The notes under the pieces: generated by a model
What the model saw: only the letters and a program-made list of their open reading frames with translations
The model's database searches: none
What the model was told of the DNA's origin: nothing
Program-made: the position numbers and the translations under genes
Source: Inonotus obliquus
Lineage: Eukaryota > Basidiomycota > Agaricomycetes > Hymenochaetales > Hymenochaetaceae
Length of the DNA stretch: 64,000 nucleotides
Direction: 5' to 3'
Assembly (NCBI GenBank): GCA_032164295.1
Contig: JAJHTX010000013.1
Coordinates: 1,178,001-1,242,000 of the forward strand
In this document: piece by piece, positions 36,596 through 53,913 of the stretch
Layout of the letters: each line of letters starts with the position of its first letter
Position numbering within the stretch: position 1 is the first letter of the stretch

Positions 36596-38529
36596 CTTTC
36601 GTTTACGCGCAAGTATTTCCGGAATGCATTCGGAGTTCAAGAGGTGGCCAGAAAATGGTCAGGGCCAGAGATGGGGTAACTGGCATAATGCTGCTTACAG
36701 GAAGTCTGAAGGGAGGAGAAGTCGGTCTACTATCGTCAGAGGACGTGTGTCCAAGTTGGTCGCGGACTTGCTGTTGCCTCCAGTTGGAAGCTATACGAGA
36801 GTGTGAGGCACGGGAAAGGTGCAGCGCCATTTGAAAAAGATAATCAACAGGATGAGTTGATGCCTCACACGAACATCCAGGGTGCTTACTTATTGATGAA
36901 TGAAGACCAGCGGTCTTAGGCACTTGATCCATGCCATTAACTTTACTTGGTTTGTCTGTTCGCCGCATTATCACAGCTCCCACGGGCTATAACGATATTA
37001 CAGAATGTTCCTTAGGCCTGCGAAACTTCGCGCGTCTATTTGACGCCTTCTGGGATTGATTGACGAAGAAAGTGGCACCGCTGTGGTAGGATATGTAGGC
37101 GAGATTGTGGTGGTTGGGGACCAATGAGCGGTGTCCGTCGCGTCGACACAGGACGCGCATTTAGCTTTACTAGTGGACCATCCAAATCGGGTAATGTATT
37201 CCCGTCCACTAAAATCGAGTATAAACTCCAAACTCTGTTTATTCATCTGGATTTAGGGCGAGCTCCCGACTGTAATTTCACCAGAAACACCAACAAGTCC
37301 GTGGTTCTCGGTCTGATGTGCGCACCTAGAATTCACCGCGAAAGCTAGAATCAACACCTACATACCCAGAAGGAAGTCCTAGTTTGCAATATTCATAGGT
37401 TCTAATGCTAAATTGAAGCTGTTGTATATAGGTCACCTGCTTGTAATATACACCTTCGAATCAACAGGAATAAGCTGCCCAGCTTAATGTCGTGAATACG
37501 CGAGATTCGTGAAGAGCGAGGAACAAGAACATGAAGTGGCCATTCCTGTAGTCAGAGCCGTACGCTCGCGGGATTAAAAGGGCAAGCCTTTTCGCTAGCA
37601 TCTCAGAGAGTTGGGAATAGCGGAAGCAGAAAATGGTTCATTTTAGAAAGTCGCACAGCAAAATTACATCCGAATCCGATACCGCTGGAACCCTAGGCTT
37701 GGCGTTGATCTCAAGCCTTGTCCTTCTTGGGTCAGAAAATCTGACCTCTCCGTGTCAACTTTCGCAACACATTCAATCCATAAAATTAATAGCTGAGAAA
37801 TGTAAACCCACTACCCGAGAAGTCGATATAGTGACAATTTCATAATCATCTTTATTCTAATAATACAAGTTAATGAAAGCTCTGTACATGAATCAGCCAG
37901 TAAATCCGAGCGATCTGCATCCGAGATTTGCACCCACCTGTTTATTCCTCGTCCTCATTTGGATAAACGTTGAGAGAAGGGAAGGCCCGAAGAGTCACTA
38001 GGTGAAAACATTCCGAACCAGAGGTAATGGAAGGTAGATGCTGGCGACCGCCCTTCCGAATTCTCAGAAGAAGATGGCTGCATACGATGCTATGGATGAT
38101 AGCTTGCATCCTTTGCACATTAACGCTGGGATTAGTCCCAGCAGTGACCGTATTACGGAGAAACGAGGCATGAACTCACAAAAAGATGAGATTCGAGAAG
38201 TCATCCGGGGCCAGGCGAAGGACGAAGGCGGTACATGTTGAAGTTACTAGTAGAGTAGATGGACATCAATCATGAATCTTTCAACATCGAATGATTCAAA
38301 TTTCCTACCAAGCAGCAGAATGAAATACGCTACTCCTAAAGTACATAATTCCAACGTCAGAGTGGGCATATTCCTGTGTAGACGAGGTATCTTACCATCA
38401 TCCAGAATCTGCTCCAGCCTTGCAGAATGACTTGTCCTATCTGAAGAAAACATCGGGTTATTCGGAATCAAGCCAGATAAAACTCAGAATACGAACTTGC
38501 TTTGATGACAAGCATAATCAACGCAACTT
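36596..38529. other. Intergenic, no gene identified
   Basis: Several short frames on both strands (e.g. 36603-36983 minus, 36998-37246 minus), none with a recognisable domain. 38247-38471 on the minus strand could hold the last exon of the DUF6533 gene. Confidence 0.35.
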
Positions 38530-39616
38530 CAAATGAAATTAGCTTGTGGGTGACCCCAAAAATGAAAATACCAACAGAATTCCGACATGATTAATATCAA
38601 GTAAAGTGACCACATCATCTCTCCATTGATGATGAGCATACATCCAGACGGGAATAGCGTTCTGGATATGGGGGGAATTTCCTCAAATGAGAATAAGAAA
38701 CCTTCCCCAGACGTGGATGTGTGAAATATTACCGGTAGCATGAAGGATAGAGCGAAGAGCGAGATAGACATTTGATGAGAAGTATCCCTAAAGGTTCTCA
38801 TTCAGTAATCGGGATTCAGAATCGGGAGGGCCGAGGAGCTCACCAGGTATGCAAGTGCAAGAATCACAGTACTCCTTTTCTCTCCTCCCCAGACTGCATA
38901 CGCTCGAAGATATAAGACAACTACCGGACATCATCGATTGAGGAGAATTGGGTCAAAGAAGTAGGTATCGCTCACGTTCTGCAACGACATAATTGGCCAT
39001 GGCAATGCCTGAAGGAAGGGTTATCATCGGATTTATTATGATCCTTCTCCAGTGCTTACCGGAGAAGGTCTGAAACACATATTTGCACGCCTACGACAAG
39101 AGTCAAACGGTTAGTATTTAGAGAAAGAGTCATAAAGGCGCACGATCATCGAGGTTGAATCTGCGCGTATAATAGCTGCGAACATGCTCAATAATTCTTT
39201 CCTCTGAGGACACACTTGACTGATCACACACCATACGCCTGTCCTATTGAAGCAATGAAGGGCAGGTAGCGATTCAGGAAGAAGAGTAGTTTGGAAAATG
39301 ACATTCGGGAGGGCCAAACCAGCTGAATCTCGTCCGCCAACGTTAGGACGAAATCATATGACTGTTGGATGGATCCTGTATAAGAACGGCTCAAAGAGAT
39401 GCAAAGGGGGAGTTCACCAGAATCGCTATAGTTGCAACTGTAGGCGAGGCCAGCATGTGAGCATATCCATACTGAACGATAAAAGGACACAAACCTAGGA
39501 AGTACTTCGCAATGCACGGTGAGCGTCGAAGTACATGAATAAAGGATAAGACAACTTACTCTATTGAGTTCGACATGACTGGAGAGACCCATCTCATCCG
39601 AGGAAACACTCGCCAT
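38530..39616 (-). CDS. DUF6533-type multi-span membrane protein
   Basis: Read from ATG 39616. Exon 1 is MASVSSDEMGLSSHVELNR, followed by GTAAGT. A further exon gives YDFVLTLADEIQLVW and LLFFLNRYLPFIASI (39250-39340), the diagnostic DUF6533 block of basidiomycete membrane proteins. LYLRAYAVWGG (about 38915) and a hydrophobic stretch (38530-38800) follow. The family usually has about seven transmembrane helices and no known biochemical role. Not all introns could be resolved, so partial decay is possible. It lies between the monooxygenase and the OYE remnant. Confidence 0.6.
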
Positions 39617-40457
39617 CCCGGCCACATGAGGAGGCTTGTCAAGAAGATTCAAGCCTTAGCTCCTCGAAGGCGGGTTTAAGAATGAGCCGGCCACGGCACT
39701 TGATGTTCCCCGCAAGGCCAGGGTACCCCGCGTTGAGGTCTCTGAATAGACCTCTCCGAGTGATATGGAACGGCTGCAATAGCTTTGTATGATGCCCGGT
39801 CAGTCCAATTGCTCCGTAAATAGACCTTTACAAACGATCTAGGCATGAGTATGGCTTTAGTGACCTTAAAGTGTGCATTATCAAAGGGGTCTCGGAGCTT
39901 GAAAAATGGTTGGTCTTACTCAAGAAATCCGACGCTGCTAAGCATCCATTTCCTTGCCAACATAAGCTACTCTTGAGCAAATACTGTTCAGCTACCTGAT
40001 AGATTGCCGAAAAAAACTCACCGAGGATGTTATGATGATCTTATCATAGTTCCTGGATCTCGAATAGTAGTGTCGCTAATTGTGAATAGAGCCCCCACGA
40101 CTCTGAGTCGGAGCCACATGCTCTGGCAGCACCCTTTGAGTCTGCTGCAAGAGATCTAATGGATCCAAGAATAGACCTCGACTTCCACTCTTGTTCAACG
40201 AGAATCATTTCAAAACAAGTTAGGCTCGCTCTAGATGCAGAACAAGTGGAGTTCTCTGTGAGACGCCGACTCGGGGAGTAAGTTCAAACTTTAAGGTTGG
40301 CATTCCATGCGGTATAGGAAAGTATTACGTAACTCAGATTTCACAGCGGAGACCAAAATTCTCTCTTGTGGACTTAGATTATCGTTATAATTAGCCATCA
40401 GTAACTCATCCAAGCGTACTAGAAATAGAAATCTCCATGTTAAATCATTCTCAGGGT
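39617..40457. other. Intergenic, no gene identified
   Basis: No frame, repeat or RNA structure that I can support in this stretch. Confidence 0.35.
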
Positions 40458-41330
40458 CTAAGAGATCACCTGCAAGTTTGAACCTCTCCATTCAGTCTTG
40501 AACCCGGCCTCCGCATCTCTATCCGCGAATGGATAATCAATGTAGCCCTTCAGGAGTCCCGGAGTATAGAAAAGATCGCGATTGTACGGCGCGAGTGGAA
40601 TGTTATTTTTTATCCGTCCAGGTAGGTCAGGCTGTGTGTCGGACATCATGAGCAACGGCAAGATAAAATAAGGCACTCTACTCACATTGGAGATATAATA
40701 TCTTCCGAAGGCAACAAATTCATCTCGATCCTCCGCTTGACTCATCGCACTATCCGGTGTATAGCCACCGGCACAGATGTATACAGACCCATCCCTAAGG
40801 TTGGTGGGTTCGTTCCAAATGGCGCGCGGAAAGTCATTTGATTCGCCTTCTAGTGCTGTGCGGTCCTCGATACCCGCGATGCGGTGCTCAACAACGTGCA
40901 GGAATGCGAGGCGCGGGTGGGCTTCCCTAATACGAGCCACCAGAGCGCCGAAAGTAGGCTCGGGGTGTTCCATTCTCATATCTATTCAACTCAATTAGCA
41001 ACGATGAATGAGGTCAAACTATGAAGGTACCTTGGAAGGTGCCGAACGGACTCAGCTGAATACCAGTCCTCTCTTCGCCCACAACGTTACATACTTTCTT
41101 AACCACCTCCTGAGCAAACCGGATGCGCTTGTCTGTATTACCTCCCCAATGGTCCGTACGCTTATTAGAAACGTCTTGTGTGAACTGGTCGATCAGATAT
41201 CCATCAGCACCATGAATCTCGACACCATCAAATCTTGCGCGGTGGACAGCGCCGTGCGCAGCTCGTCCGAACAATTCTGAGAACTTCATCGTGAGAAAGA
41301 TGAAGGGGAATGGCGCCTTCCATGCGATCA
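40458..41330 (-). pseudogene. OYE-like flavin oxidoreductase, 5'-truncated copy (unit 1)
   Basis: Matches the C-terminal two thirds of the intact gene at 55333-56713: VHRARFDGVEIHGADGYLID (about 41200), MRMEHPEPTFGALVARIREA and the end KGYIDYPFADRDAE. The N-terminal FMN-barrel part is missing. Homology stops near 41285-41330, and by about 41370 the upstream region of the family gene begins. The active-site His pair H-x-x-H of the intact copy is H-x-x-D here. Loss of the barrel start and of this residue indicate a non-functional remnant, though the rest is open. Confidence 0.8.
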
Positions 41331-41406
41331 CTGAGGGGAAAATCTGACGCCGATACATAGGGATATGAAGGACCTTAGTTCGGGATCGGCACCAACGAAA
41401 CGCGAT

Positions 41407-41412
41407 CACGTG
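41407..41412 (+). promoter_or_regulatory. CACGTG box upstream of family gene, unit 1
   Basis: In CGCGATCACGTGCAG, 103 bp before ATG 41515; the context is conserved in all units. Basic helix-loop-helix or bZIP factors bind such sites in fungi. Confidence 0.55.
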
Positions 41413-41514
41413 CAGATTACTGGACACTTTAAGACTTCCTTTGTGCAACTAACGCGCATCCACATCCTTCAACTCGTACTACCACCTTTCAAATCTCGAA
41501 ATATCTCATCAAAC

Positions 41515-43043
41515 ATGCCCAAGAGTGGAAAATACGGTGGTAGACTGCCCTGGAAGGTAGAGGCACCAACTATAGCCTCGCCTTTCACCGATTTGCCCAT
41601 CACTGATGGTACGCAAGAGTAAGGGCACAGTTCTTATACCATTTCGATTACTTCCTTGACTGGATATCTGCTGTTTATTTCAGAGAGATGGCAGAGAGTT
41701 CGGAAGATGCACAGAGTGGGATGTATTATCCTAAGCACCCGATTACGGGTCGAGCGAAGCGTCGGCCATGGAGGGGGGAAGGTACCATTAACCTTCGCCT
41801 TCGAGTGAGAAGACGGAGGAAGGACGACGAACATCAAAGGGAAGATGCTCCCAAAGGTGATGCTGTCACCCTAGAATCGAGAAGGTGAGTCTTATCGAAG
41901 TTCAGGGACGACACACATACATTAAACGCACCACTTAGTCGGCAGACAGGGAGAGCAGAGCAGACCCGCGTTGAGCTCAGCCCTACGAACAACAACGTCT
42001 GCTCGGGACAGCTACCTGGAGCGCAGACCGTCGGTCAAGAGGATGTCGGTTACTCCAACTCTCAATCACCGACCTGGGGTATCCAAAGGTAGGCGCATAA
42101 GCATGATCTTGTCTTGTGTAGGCAATTCTTCTCACGTTTATCGCAGTGGCAGTCAGACTTCCCCTTCGGAAGAACGTCCATCTGCGGACGTTGACGACGA
42201 TCAGGCGGGAATGGATCGTCAGATCATGGATGGGTCGATGCCATATCGTCCTCAACACGGATACTCCCCCTTGACCCAAGGTCCCAGTCCTCTCGGTCCA
42301 GTAGAGGCCACCGCAGCTATTGTGGATTCGTACGCTTCTGGAGCTCCTCATCAATGCCCTGCATTACGTAGTACTGGAGACCCAGAGGCCCTCTCGTAAG
42401 TAGCTAGTAGAAACCACTGCCATGCAGAAACTTCACTGATGACTGAATTCTAGGTATGAAATCAATAGATATTTGAGGACCAACCAGGTGCATGCCGTAG
42501 GGCCTTCATCCTTCCGATCATTCGATCAAGATCAAACAATCAAAAAACATGAAGAAAACTCGCACAGACAAGAAGTCCGGAACGTGAACCAAGCCTGCTT
42601 ATCGCAAGGAACCAGTGATAAAACGGAAGTAGGACACGCCGTTGCCGCGGAAAGCGCGGGTTACTCCTGGAATTCTTGTCCAGGAAGCCAGCTGCCTTAT
42701 GGAGTGCCTGGACAGAAAGACACAGTCCAGCCAGTCGGCAACACGGATGATCAGAACGCATTCGCAGCCCCGTCCAACAATTCGTGAGTTGTATAATCTC
42801 CCCTCCCACCATCTATTCATTTGCTGCTTTTATAGATTTGAGCCTGCGTCAGATTATGTCAGTGCAGACTTAGCGCCTCCCGAGTTGCATGCGACCGGTG
42901 ACCAGCATTGGGCGCAACATCATTCGGTGCCCCTCCAGTATTACAACGCTCCGTATGTCGATGAGGCGTACTGGGAGTCGTACTGGGAATGGTACTGTGA
43001 GTGGTACGCGTACGCCGCAAACCATCCAGAGTATCTCTCTTAA
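41515..43043 (+). CDS. Unidentified Tyr/Trp-tailed family protein, unit 1 copy
   Basis: Six exons join in frame to 409 residues: 41515-41608, 41686-41884, 41939-42088, 42147-42395, 42454-42783, 42836-43043, all GT-AG. I do not recognise the family. The N-terminus has MPKSGKYGGRLPWKVEAP and YYPKHPITGRAKRRPWRGEG (basic). The middle is polar, rich in Ser, Gln and Pro, and likely disordered. The C-terminus is very aromatic: YVDEAYWESYWEWYCEWYAY. No signal peptide or membrane helix. Basic head plus disordered body plus aromatic tail suggests nucleic-acid or protein interaction, but this is inference. Exon structure and reading frame are shared with the 57729-59394 copy, which argues for a real gene. 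Confidence 0.75.
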
Positions 43044-43619
43044 GCAGAACGAGGCAGACGAAGACTCACGATCGATTGGCGACTATATTCCACAGATCGT
43101 TCCTATATCATTTCCACCTATCGGCCTTATAGACATAGAGATCATACCAAACGACGGGTGAGGTATTACTGTCGATACCATTGTGAGAAACGAGACGTCG
43201 TTCGTTCGTTAATGCTCTTGCACCACGGCCATCAAGAGTCTGGCTCGTAGAAGAAACGCGGCGCACGTGTGTATATTTTCCAACATTATCGTTGTGTTGT
43301 CGAGAGATGAGGAGATGGGTTCACAAGGTTGAAGATATCGATGAGTTTTCTCGTGGGTCACTGGGTGGTTTTGCGAATTGAATTTTCTCTTTTCAGTAAT
43401 CAATATCACGTGATGTATTCGCTTTTTCCAAAAAAATTCAAAAGATGTGTCTACTGTAACAGCACGATACTGTACAGCACCAACGATAAGTGAGCGATAT
43501 ACTTCGGTGCATCTACGAGATTTGTACACTCAGACTTGAGGCGAATTGGATGATCGTGTAGTCTAATTTATAACTGTATCGAGCTCCGAGTTGTGAGAAA
43601 GCTATTTCGAGAACTCAGC

Positions 43620-44120
43620 CTGCCCTCAACTCAATGGTTAAAGGAAAGGCAAAGATGGTAGACAAGTATTTTCTGAATGGTGCAGTGATGGTGCAAATGA
43701 GAAGACTTTGGACAACCCAAATCCAAACCAAGTTTGGGTGAATGCGTCGATCGCTGACGAAAGAAACACGATCACGTGCAGATACTGCATCGTCGTGCGA
43801 CTTCCATCTTGCTCTGCAACACTTCATAGCTCAAAATATTCATCCAGATATGCCCGAGAGTATTAAGTACGGGCACAGGATGCCTTGGAGGGGCAAGGCA
43901 CCAACTACAGCCTCTTCTCAGTGCTCATCTTTCACCAACTTGCCCATGGTAGTGATGGGAATCACTGGCAAAGGGAAGATGCTCCTAGGGGTGACGCGCA
44001 TCGAGAAGGTAAGTCTCAGCGAAGGTCAGGGACGAACACGGATACTGAATGCATCACTTAGTTCGTGGGCAGAGAAAGCCGAGCAGGCCACATTCACACG
44101 CAAACAAGACGATAGGTTAT
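43620..44120 (+). pseudogene. Truncated family member between family gene and halogenase (unit 1)
   Basis: After a CACGTG box at 43773-43778, ATG 43850 starts MPESIKYGHRMPWRGKAPTT, a diverged version of the family N-terminus, continuing to a GTAAGT at about 44012. No later exons of the family follow. The same fragment occurs at 19200-19640 (inverted) and, more decayed, at about 59900-60590. Confidence 0.55.
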
Positions 44121-44490
44121 ATCGCCTCTACCGTCGAGGATGTGCATGAATTATTCGGAATTCGGGGGCCAATATGATGGGGCAATGCGAACTCCGCGCG
44201 AAATCCAATCAGCCCTCGATTTCGCGCGTCGTTAGCGTCAGCCCACTCTAGTACTAACTCCAGTTCTGCTACTGTCCTCATGGGTTCAATCCCCTGGCCT
44301 GCAGAGCTTCTTATTATGTTCTACGTTCCTAACCAGTGTTGATCTAGTTCCGAGTTGAGACTGCGTTACTTCGAATGGTCATCCTTGGTTCACAGTCGAG
44401 AATAAAAATCCATCTGCTTTGCGTTGTCGGTCGAGTTAGCATCAATTCAGAGTCACTCCACCCCTTCCTCTCCTCGCCGTCAGCTTTCCA

Positions 44491-48260
<3,770 letters not shown>

Positions 48261-50665
48261 ATGGATACCAACATCAACATTGACATTGAGCAAGCCAGGA
48301 GACTCGCGGACCTAATCAATGAAAGCGTATCCCGTCTAGAAGCGCTTTGCGACAAGAGTAGCTCTAGTAATGGGTTCTCGTCTAAAGTAAGTTGTACCTC
48401 ACATCACCTCTTATTTCAAATCGTTCTGTTGCCATCACTGACCTTGATCAACTCAATCAGTCCGGTGCAAATGGAATCGTGGATAAGGGTACTGAGGGGG
48501 GAAATGGAGACATCGTACAGGTTATAACGAGCGCTGCCACTCAGCTTGCTGCCCTCGTTCGACCCCCCGCGCAGGTCTTACTCGAGGTGGCTACCGGCGT
48601 GAGAATGTTCTGCTCGTATCCCTCTCGTGCGTTGTGCTGATTCTGAATTCTGATATCATTTCTTCGGATTACGGATCCCGGACTATAGTTCACACTATCA
48701 GCAGCCCTACGACTCGTCGCCGAGGCAAATGTTCCTGAGATTATCCGCACTCTAAGTGCACAGATCAACGCCAAAGGCAACGTTTCTGAGATCGGTGTTT
48801 CTCTTTCTGACATTGCTCGACTCTCCGGTGTTGAAGATGAAAAACTGGGTGCGTATATCAACACAACTTCGATGTCAGACGTCGTCTACGTATTTTATAC
48901 CTCCCAGTTTGTTGTGCTGAAACAAGGCTGACCACTCAATAGAACGAGTCCTGCGCCTCCTCGCAACTCATCACATCTTCAATGAATGTCCTCCCCTCAC
49001 TAACACCAATGAGGCGCGCTTTGCGGATAATGAGATTAGTAGGGCTCTTGATTCGGGTTCTGCGCTGAAAGATATCCTTTGCAACGAGAATGATGACAGA
49101 GAAGAGAGAAAGAAACAATGCTGGGCAGCGAAATACGGCGCTGAGGCGCCCGGAGCGGGTCTTTCTGCGCTTGTAGGCATATTGTAAGCCAATCTTCCAC
49201 TGTTCCAGTATATCCACACGCCTTTCAGCTACTTTGCATAGCTTAGACGTCTCTCTTCTTAGCGGTATTTGATTTTCTTGCTGATTTTGGTATTGGTATT
49301 ACAGGACGGATGAATCCATGTTTCATATGACGTCTCTGACGGAGGTCCTCTTGAACAAGGAGTTGCGGACCCAGTCATCCGCTCTCTCATCTTATTGCGA
49401 AGAGTCAACATCCTCCAACTCAATCGCCACGAATGGAGACTCGGACCCAGATTCGCCGAACCGAGCTCCTTTCTCACATGCCCGCTCTCTACCACACAAG
49501 ACAATGTTTGAATGGCTCAGTTTACCTCAGAACGCGCATCGATTACATAGGTTTGGATGTGCAATGCGTGGAATGAATGGGTTGGAGAATGAGGATGGGA
49601 TTTTGAGAGGTGGGTAGATGCGTTATTCGCTTTGTCAACTTTACTCATGACATCGCGATTTACCGCCTTGCCATGCACTCAGGTTTTGACTTCGCCTCTC
49701 TTCCTCCGAATTCGATCGTCATAGACGTTGGGGGAGGCGTAGGCGCTGCTTCTATCCCTATCCTCCGGGCCAACCAACATCTAAGACTTGTGGTACAGGA
49801 TATGGAGGAGGTCGTGAAGGTTGCGCCTGGTGTAAGTTGACTCCTTCATTTCCTTTCCCGTTCTCGCACTGATGTCCGTTTGCAATGATAGTTTTGGGAG
49901 AAGCACTACCCTGAAGCTCTTCGTGAGGGTCGTGTCAGGTTCCAAGTGCAAGATTTTTTCGAAAATCAGCCGGAGCGGTACTTTGACGAATCCGGGCCTG
50001 GTATGCAACCTCCTTATGTTATTCGGCTGTACATTTACATACACTGTATACGCGTTCTTTGGAAGAGAAAGCACAAAAGGTCTTCCTCCTTAGGATGATA
50101 ACGCATAACTGGGGAGACGCGCATTGTGTGCGTATCCTGGAGTGTTTAGGTGCTGCTGCGATGGATCAAGACCGTACGATTGCAACGACGAGGTTGGTTC
50201 TCATAGATAGCGTACTAATGCCCGCATATCGGAGCCCGAGTAGCGCAAGTGAGACTATGCAATCAAATCCATTGTATAGGGAGAACATAATGGCGACAGA
50301 GGCAAAATCGGAGGGGCAGGCTAAGATAAGAGAAGCTCCGGAACCTCTTCTTGCAAATTGGGGAGTAGCGAACTCTTTGGCGTATAGGCTTGATTTGATC
50401 GTGCGCTCTTCAACCTTTCTCCCCTTTGTTGCTCGCTCACTTACAACACATCCGACGATGACTACAGATGCTTGCAAACCACAACGCGCGCGAACGTACA
50501 CTCTCCGGCTTCTCTTCGCTCCTTTCTCGCGCTGGGTGGGCGATTGAAGCAGTTCATCATAACAACAATAGTAACAGTAAGGGTGTACAGAGTGGAGGAG
50601 AGAGCTGGATGCCGCAAATTGTTGCCTTTCCTGTTAAAGTTGGTTCTGGAAGCGGAGGGCTTTAG
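48261..50665 (+). CDS. SAM-dependent O-methyltransferase
   Basis: Nine exons join in frame to 586 residues: 48261-48386, 48461-48598, 48689-48848, 48943-49183, 49305-49609, 49683-49831, 49892-50000, 50066-50400, 50468-50665. The N-terminus is a dimerisation/winged-helix type region (SDIARLSGVEDEKLERVLRL). The SAM-binding motif IDVGGGVG is at 337-344, and the catalytic HNWGD block starts at His 423, as the general base of plant- and fungal-type (COMT-like) O-methyltransferases. It transfers methyl from S-adenosylmethionine to a phenol or enol oxygen. Longer than usual (about 400-480), with an acidic Ser-rich insert near 240-300. A gutted copy is at 60595-60855. Confidence 0.88.
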
Positions 50666-53600
50666 GTCAGTGATGATGTTAGAATTATGAATGGTGCGAG
50701 GAGCGTGTAAGATGGACTGATGGAAAACGTTGCTGACAAAAGTGGGTACGATTAAGTTTCGATTCGTTATAATAAATACTTGAGGCACTCATCACTACTT
50801 CCCCTTCACTAATTATGCATGATGCTTGTGTGTTGCGAGTACCTTGCATAGGACAAATTAAATCAGTGTGGGAACTACTTGATGAAGGTCTGAGAGAATC
50901 ACCGTGTTCATGAGCTTTCCCGATTACATTGCAAGCGGAGTACAAAATATTACTTGATATGATACATATACGTATATATAAAGAAGAGAGTATTGAGTCA
51001 AAGTGAAGTGAATAAATCGTGCTTTACTTTTTGAGACGTGAGCTCTGACGGACCGGGGCCTTTCCCTTCCCCTTCCCCTCTCCTGTTTTCTCTCCTGTCC
51101 CCTTTCCTTTCGCCTTTCCCGTCGTCTTTCCCGTCGTCTTTCCTCCTCTCGTTTTATTCGCCCGGTCGTTCGATGTCCTTGCCTGATTTGATTCAGTGAC
51201 CGGATCGAAGTGTGGTTTCCTCTTGGCACGATTCAAGTTATTTAGTTGTGGAAACTGCTTCGCCATCTTGTACAGTTCCGGTTGTTCGTTTTCTTCTCTA
51301 GACATATTGAGTTTAGGAGAGAACTTCCAGAATGCTGGGTCGTCCCCTAAACAAGGAGTCATACGTCGCAAAAATTCTTTGGCTCTTTTTTCGCCTGGGG
51401 GAATATATGGAGCATTCCATCCCTGCGAATGATCAAGCAAAGAATTCCAGGTTTCTCGCGTGCTGTTCGATGTTCCTCGGATACATGGGAGAATGTCGCT
51501 GTCGATACCGGCACACCAAATGTCCACTGCGAGGTAGCTTTTTCCACCTTCAACCTTGACGGACGTTACCCTTCCTGTGACGGAAGGCTTCGAGGCTGCC
51601 AAAGCAAAGACGACCCGCACGACGGGTGGTAGATATGTAGTCTTTTCGTCGACGATGCCAAGCCTGTGCTGTTCCATATTATCCAGGAGTCTCCAGTTAG
51701 GTACGTCAGTATATTTTGGATCGTTTTTTATCTGAAAGATTATGCCACTAGTGAGGATACGGGATATTGTGTCGTGAAAGGAGAAGGGAGTGACTACGTC
51801 CACGGCTGCCTGGCAGTTAGCGCAGAGCAAAGCAGCACCGCGCATCAGTAGGCCAGAAAGATATTGACGCTTCAACACGGATTGCTGGAAGCACTTGATG
51901 AAGTGATTGAAATGCATACGCGTATCTTTGAAGGTATTGTCTATGACATTCTGTATCCAATCGATTTCCCCAAATAGAGCACGGAGGAAGTCGGGAACAG
52001 TAAATACACGATCCCACTCGAGCAATTTCGGTTCTACTGGGTGGCGGAGGTACCCCGGAGGCTCGTTCGAGAAGGATGCAGCATCGCGTAGCCTTACACT
52101 CGTCCACATTTCCTCGGTATTTTTCCTGGAGACAGCTTCGTCCCTGGCCAGAAGCAAGATCAGAAGCGCCACTAATTCACCTCTGTCACCTTTATTTACT
52201 GAGAAGCCGCCGAGTAGGATCTTCATCGCAGGGAGAATCATGTCGACGCGGTTCTTCATTACCACGAACGATGCTTCTGAGAGAACCGGCTCTGAAGAAG
52301 ACGTGGTAACCATAGTTTCGCCTTCCGTGTCAAGACTCACACATATGCGCATGTGGCTCTCCACGAATCTATGTTGAAATGGACAATTATCTTGAAATTC
52401 GATGGGGAGCCGGTGGCAGAGACATGCAATCATCTGGTCGTCGGTGATGTGCCACGAATTGTTTATTGAGGTCCAATTGAGGAGTTTTATGACTGCGAAG
52501 CGCATCGCGTCACGGCGAAGCAGGAACTTCGCATGCGTATCGTGGTAATCGTTTGTAGACAATGCAATGGATGAAATTTCGCCGCCTGAGCTGGCGACCT
52601 CACTCGTCCACTTCCACTTGTCAACACGCGTCGCCCACCTGGATCGCATCAATCATAAGTAACATTCTCGAAGCGGTGCAGGGTGTTACACATACAGGGG
52701 TCTTCCCAGGTGCATCATGGTCCATTCCGATGCTGCTTGCTGGACTGTCACCTTCCCTTCATTGAATGTCATTCCTTCGGCATTGAAAGCATCAAAGGTA
52801 CATCCTGTGAAGGCAAGGCTCAATTTCAGGCGCCCGTCCGGACTCCTCGTCGATCCACCTGGGAGTCCGAGTAGGCACAAGAACTGCGCGATACGACTCG
52901 TCGTAGATAGGAACAAGGTGAAAAAAGGAACAGCCCTCAGTAAATTTAGCTGTCTACGGAGAGTGCTAAAGATAGGAGGATTTCCGCTGTCATCTTGACT
53001 AACGGTGAGCATCGCAGATTCGTCGAACGCAACAACGAAGACCAGCCCGGACGACGGATTTACTTGTAGCGACTTAAGCTTGTTGGTAAGAGACTTGCCA
53101 GACTGTGCTGGGCTCAAAGTCCCTCGCTTAGCCGAATCAGTGGCTGCCTATTAGATTCTCTTAGAAACATCTGAAGTACAAGGAAGTGACGGGACGCACA
53201 GAACGCATGAGCTCAAGAGCTCGGTCGAATATTTCTGTGTAAAACCCAAAGCGATAGTCGTTAGGTTCCCTGAAAGATTGACCCTCTGTCATGAGTCGCC
53301 TGAACTTGGCTGAGACCTCAGAATACATGTCCGGCGGGTTCGAATTTTTGGATCGGATATCAAGAACGATTTCTTCTATTTTCGACTCCGTTACTTAAAG
53401 AGTGCCGTAAAGAATGTGTCTATCCGGTTGATTGCATAAGGCTCGTTGAACTGTCGTAGCGTTGTCGGCATAAGTCGCATCGAGTCCAGCAAGTACCGTC
53501 GAACCCCAGCATCGGGTGGTGGAAAGCCTGAAAAACAAACAGACAGTCTGAGTTTGCTCACTAAGGTCGTATAAAGTGACATACCACTTGTCATAGGGTT

Positions 53601-53913
53601 TTTCAGGCATATAGGAATGACGAAGTGTTCGGTGCTGAGTTGATCAACCATACGCGATTTTCCGGTGCCAGATGACTGAACGATCGCGCACATGTTTGCA
53701 TACCGATCCTTGTGCCTCGTCTCGGATATGTACAACCTAGAAATATGATTCCAAAGTTCCTCGTGCAGTTTCCCTTCGTATGGGATCTCCCATGCGGCAA
53801 TGGTTGCTGAATGAAACGGCCTTTAATCAGAGAACAAGGTCAATGTAATCTGCCGCACCTCTCTTCTGTGCTTCACGCTCGTTCGCAATTTCTCCACTAG
53901 TTCCCGCAAGGGG

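Noticed and set aside
43740..44149. 135-codon plus-strand ORF as a separate gene
   Set aside because: Only its middle is a diverged first exon of the Tyr/Trp-tailed family; the rest is read-through into intron and flank.
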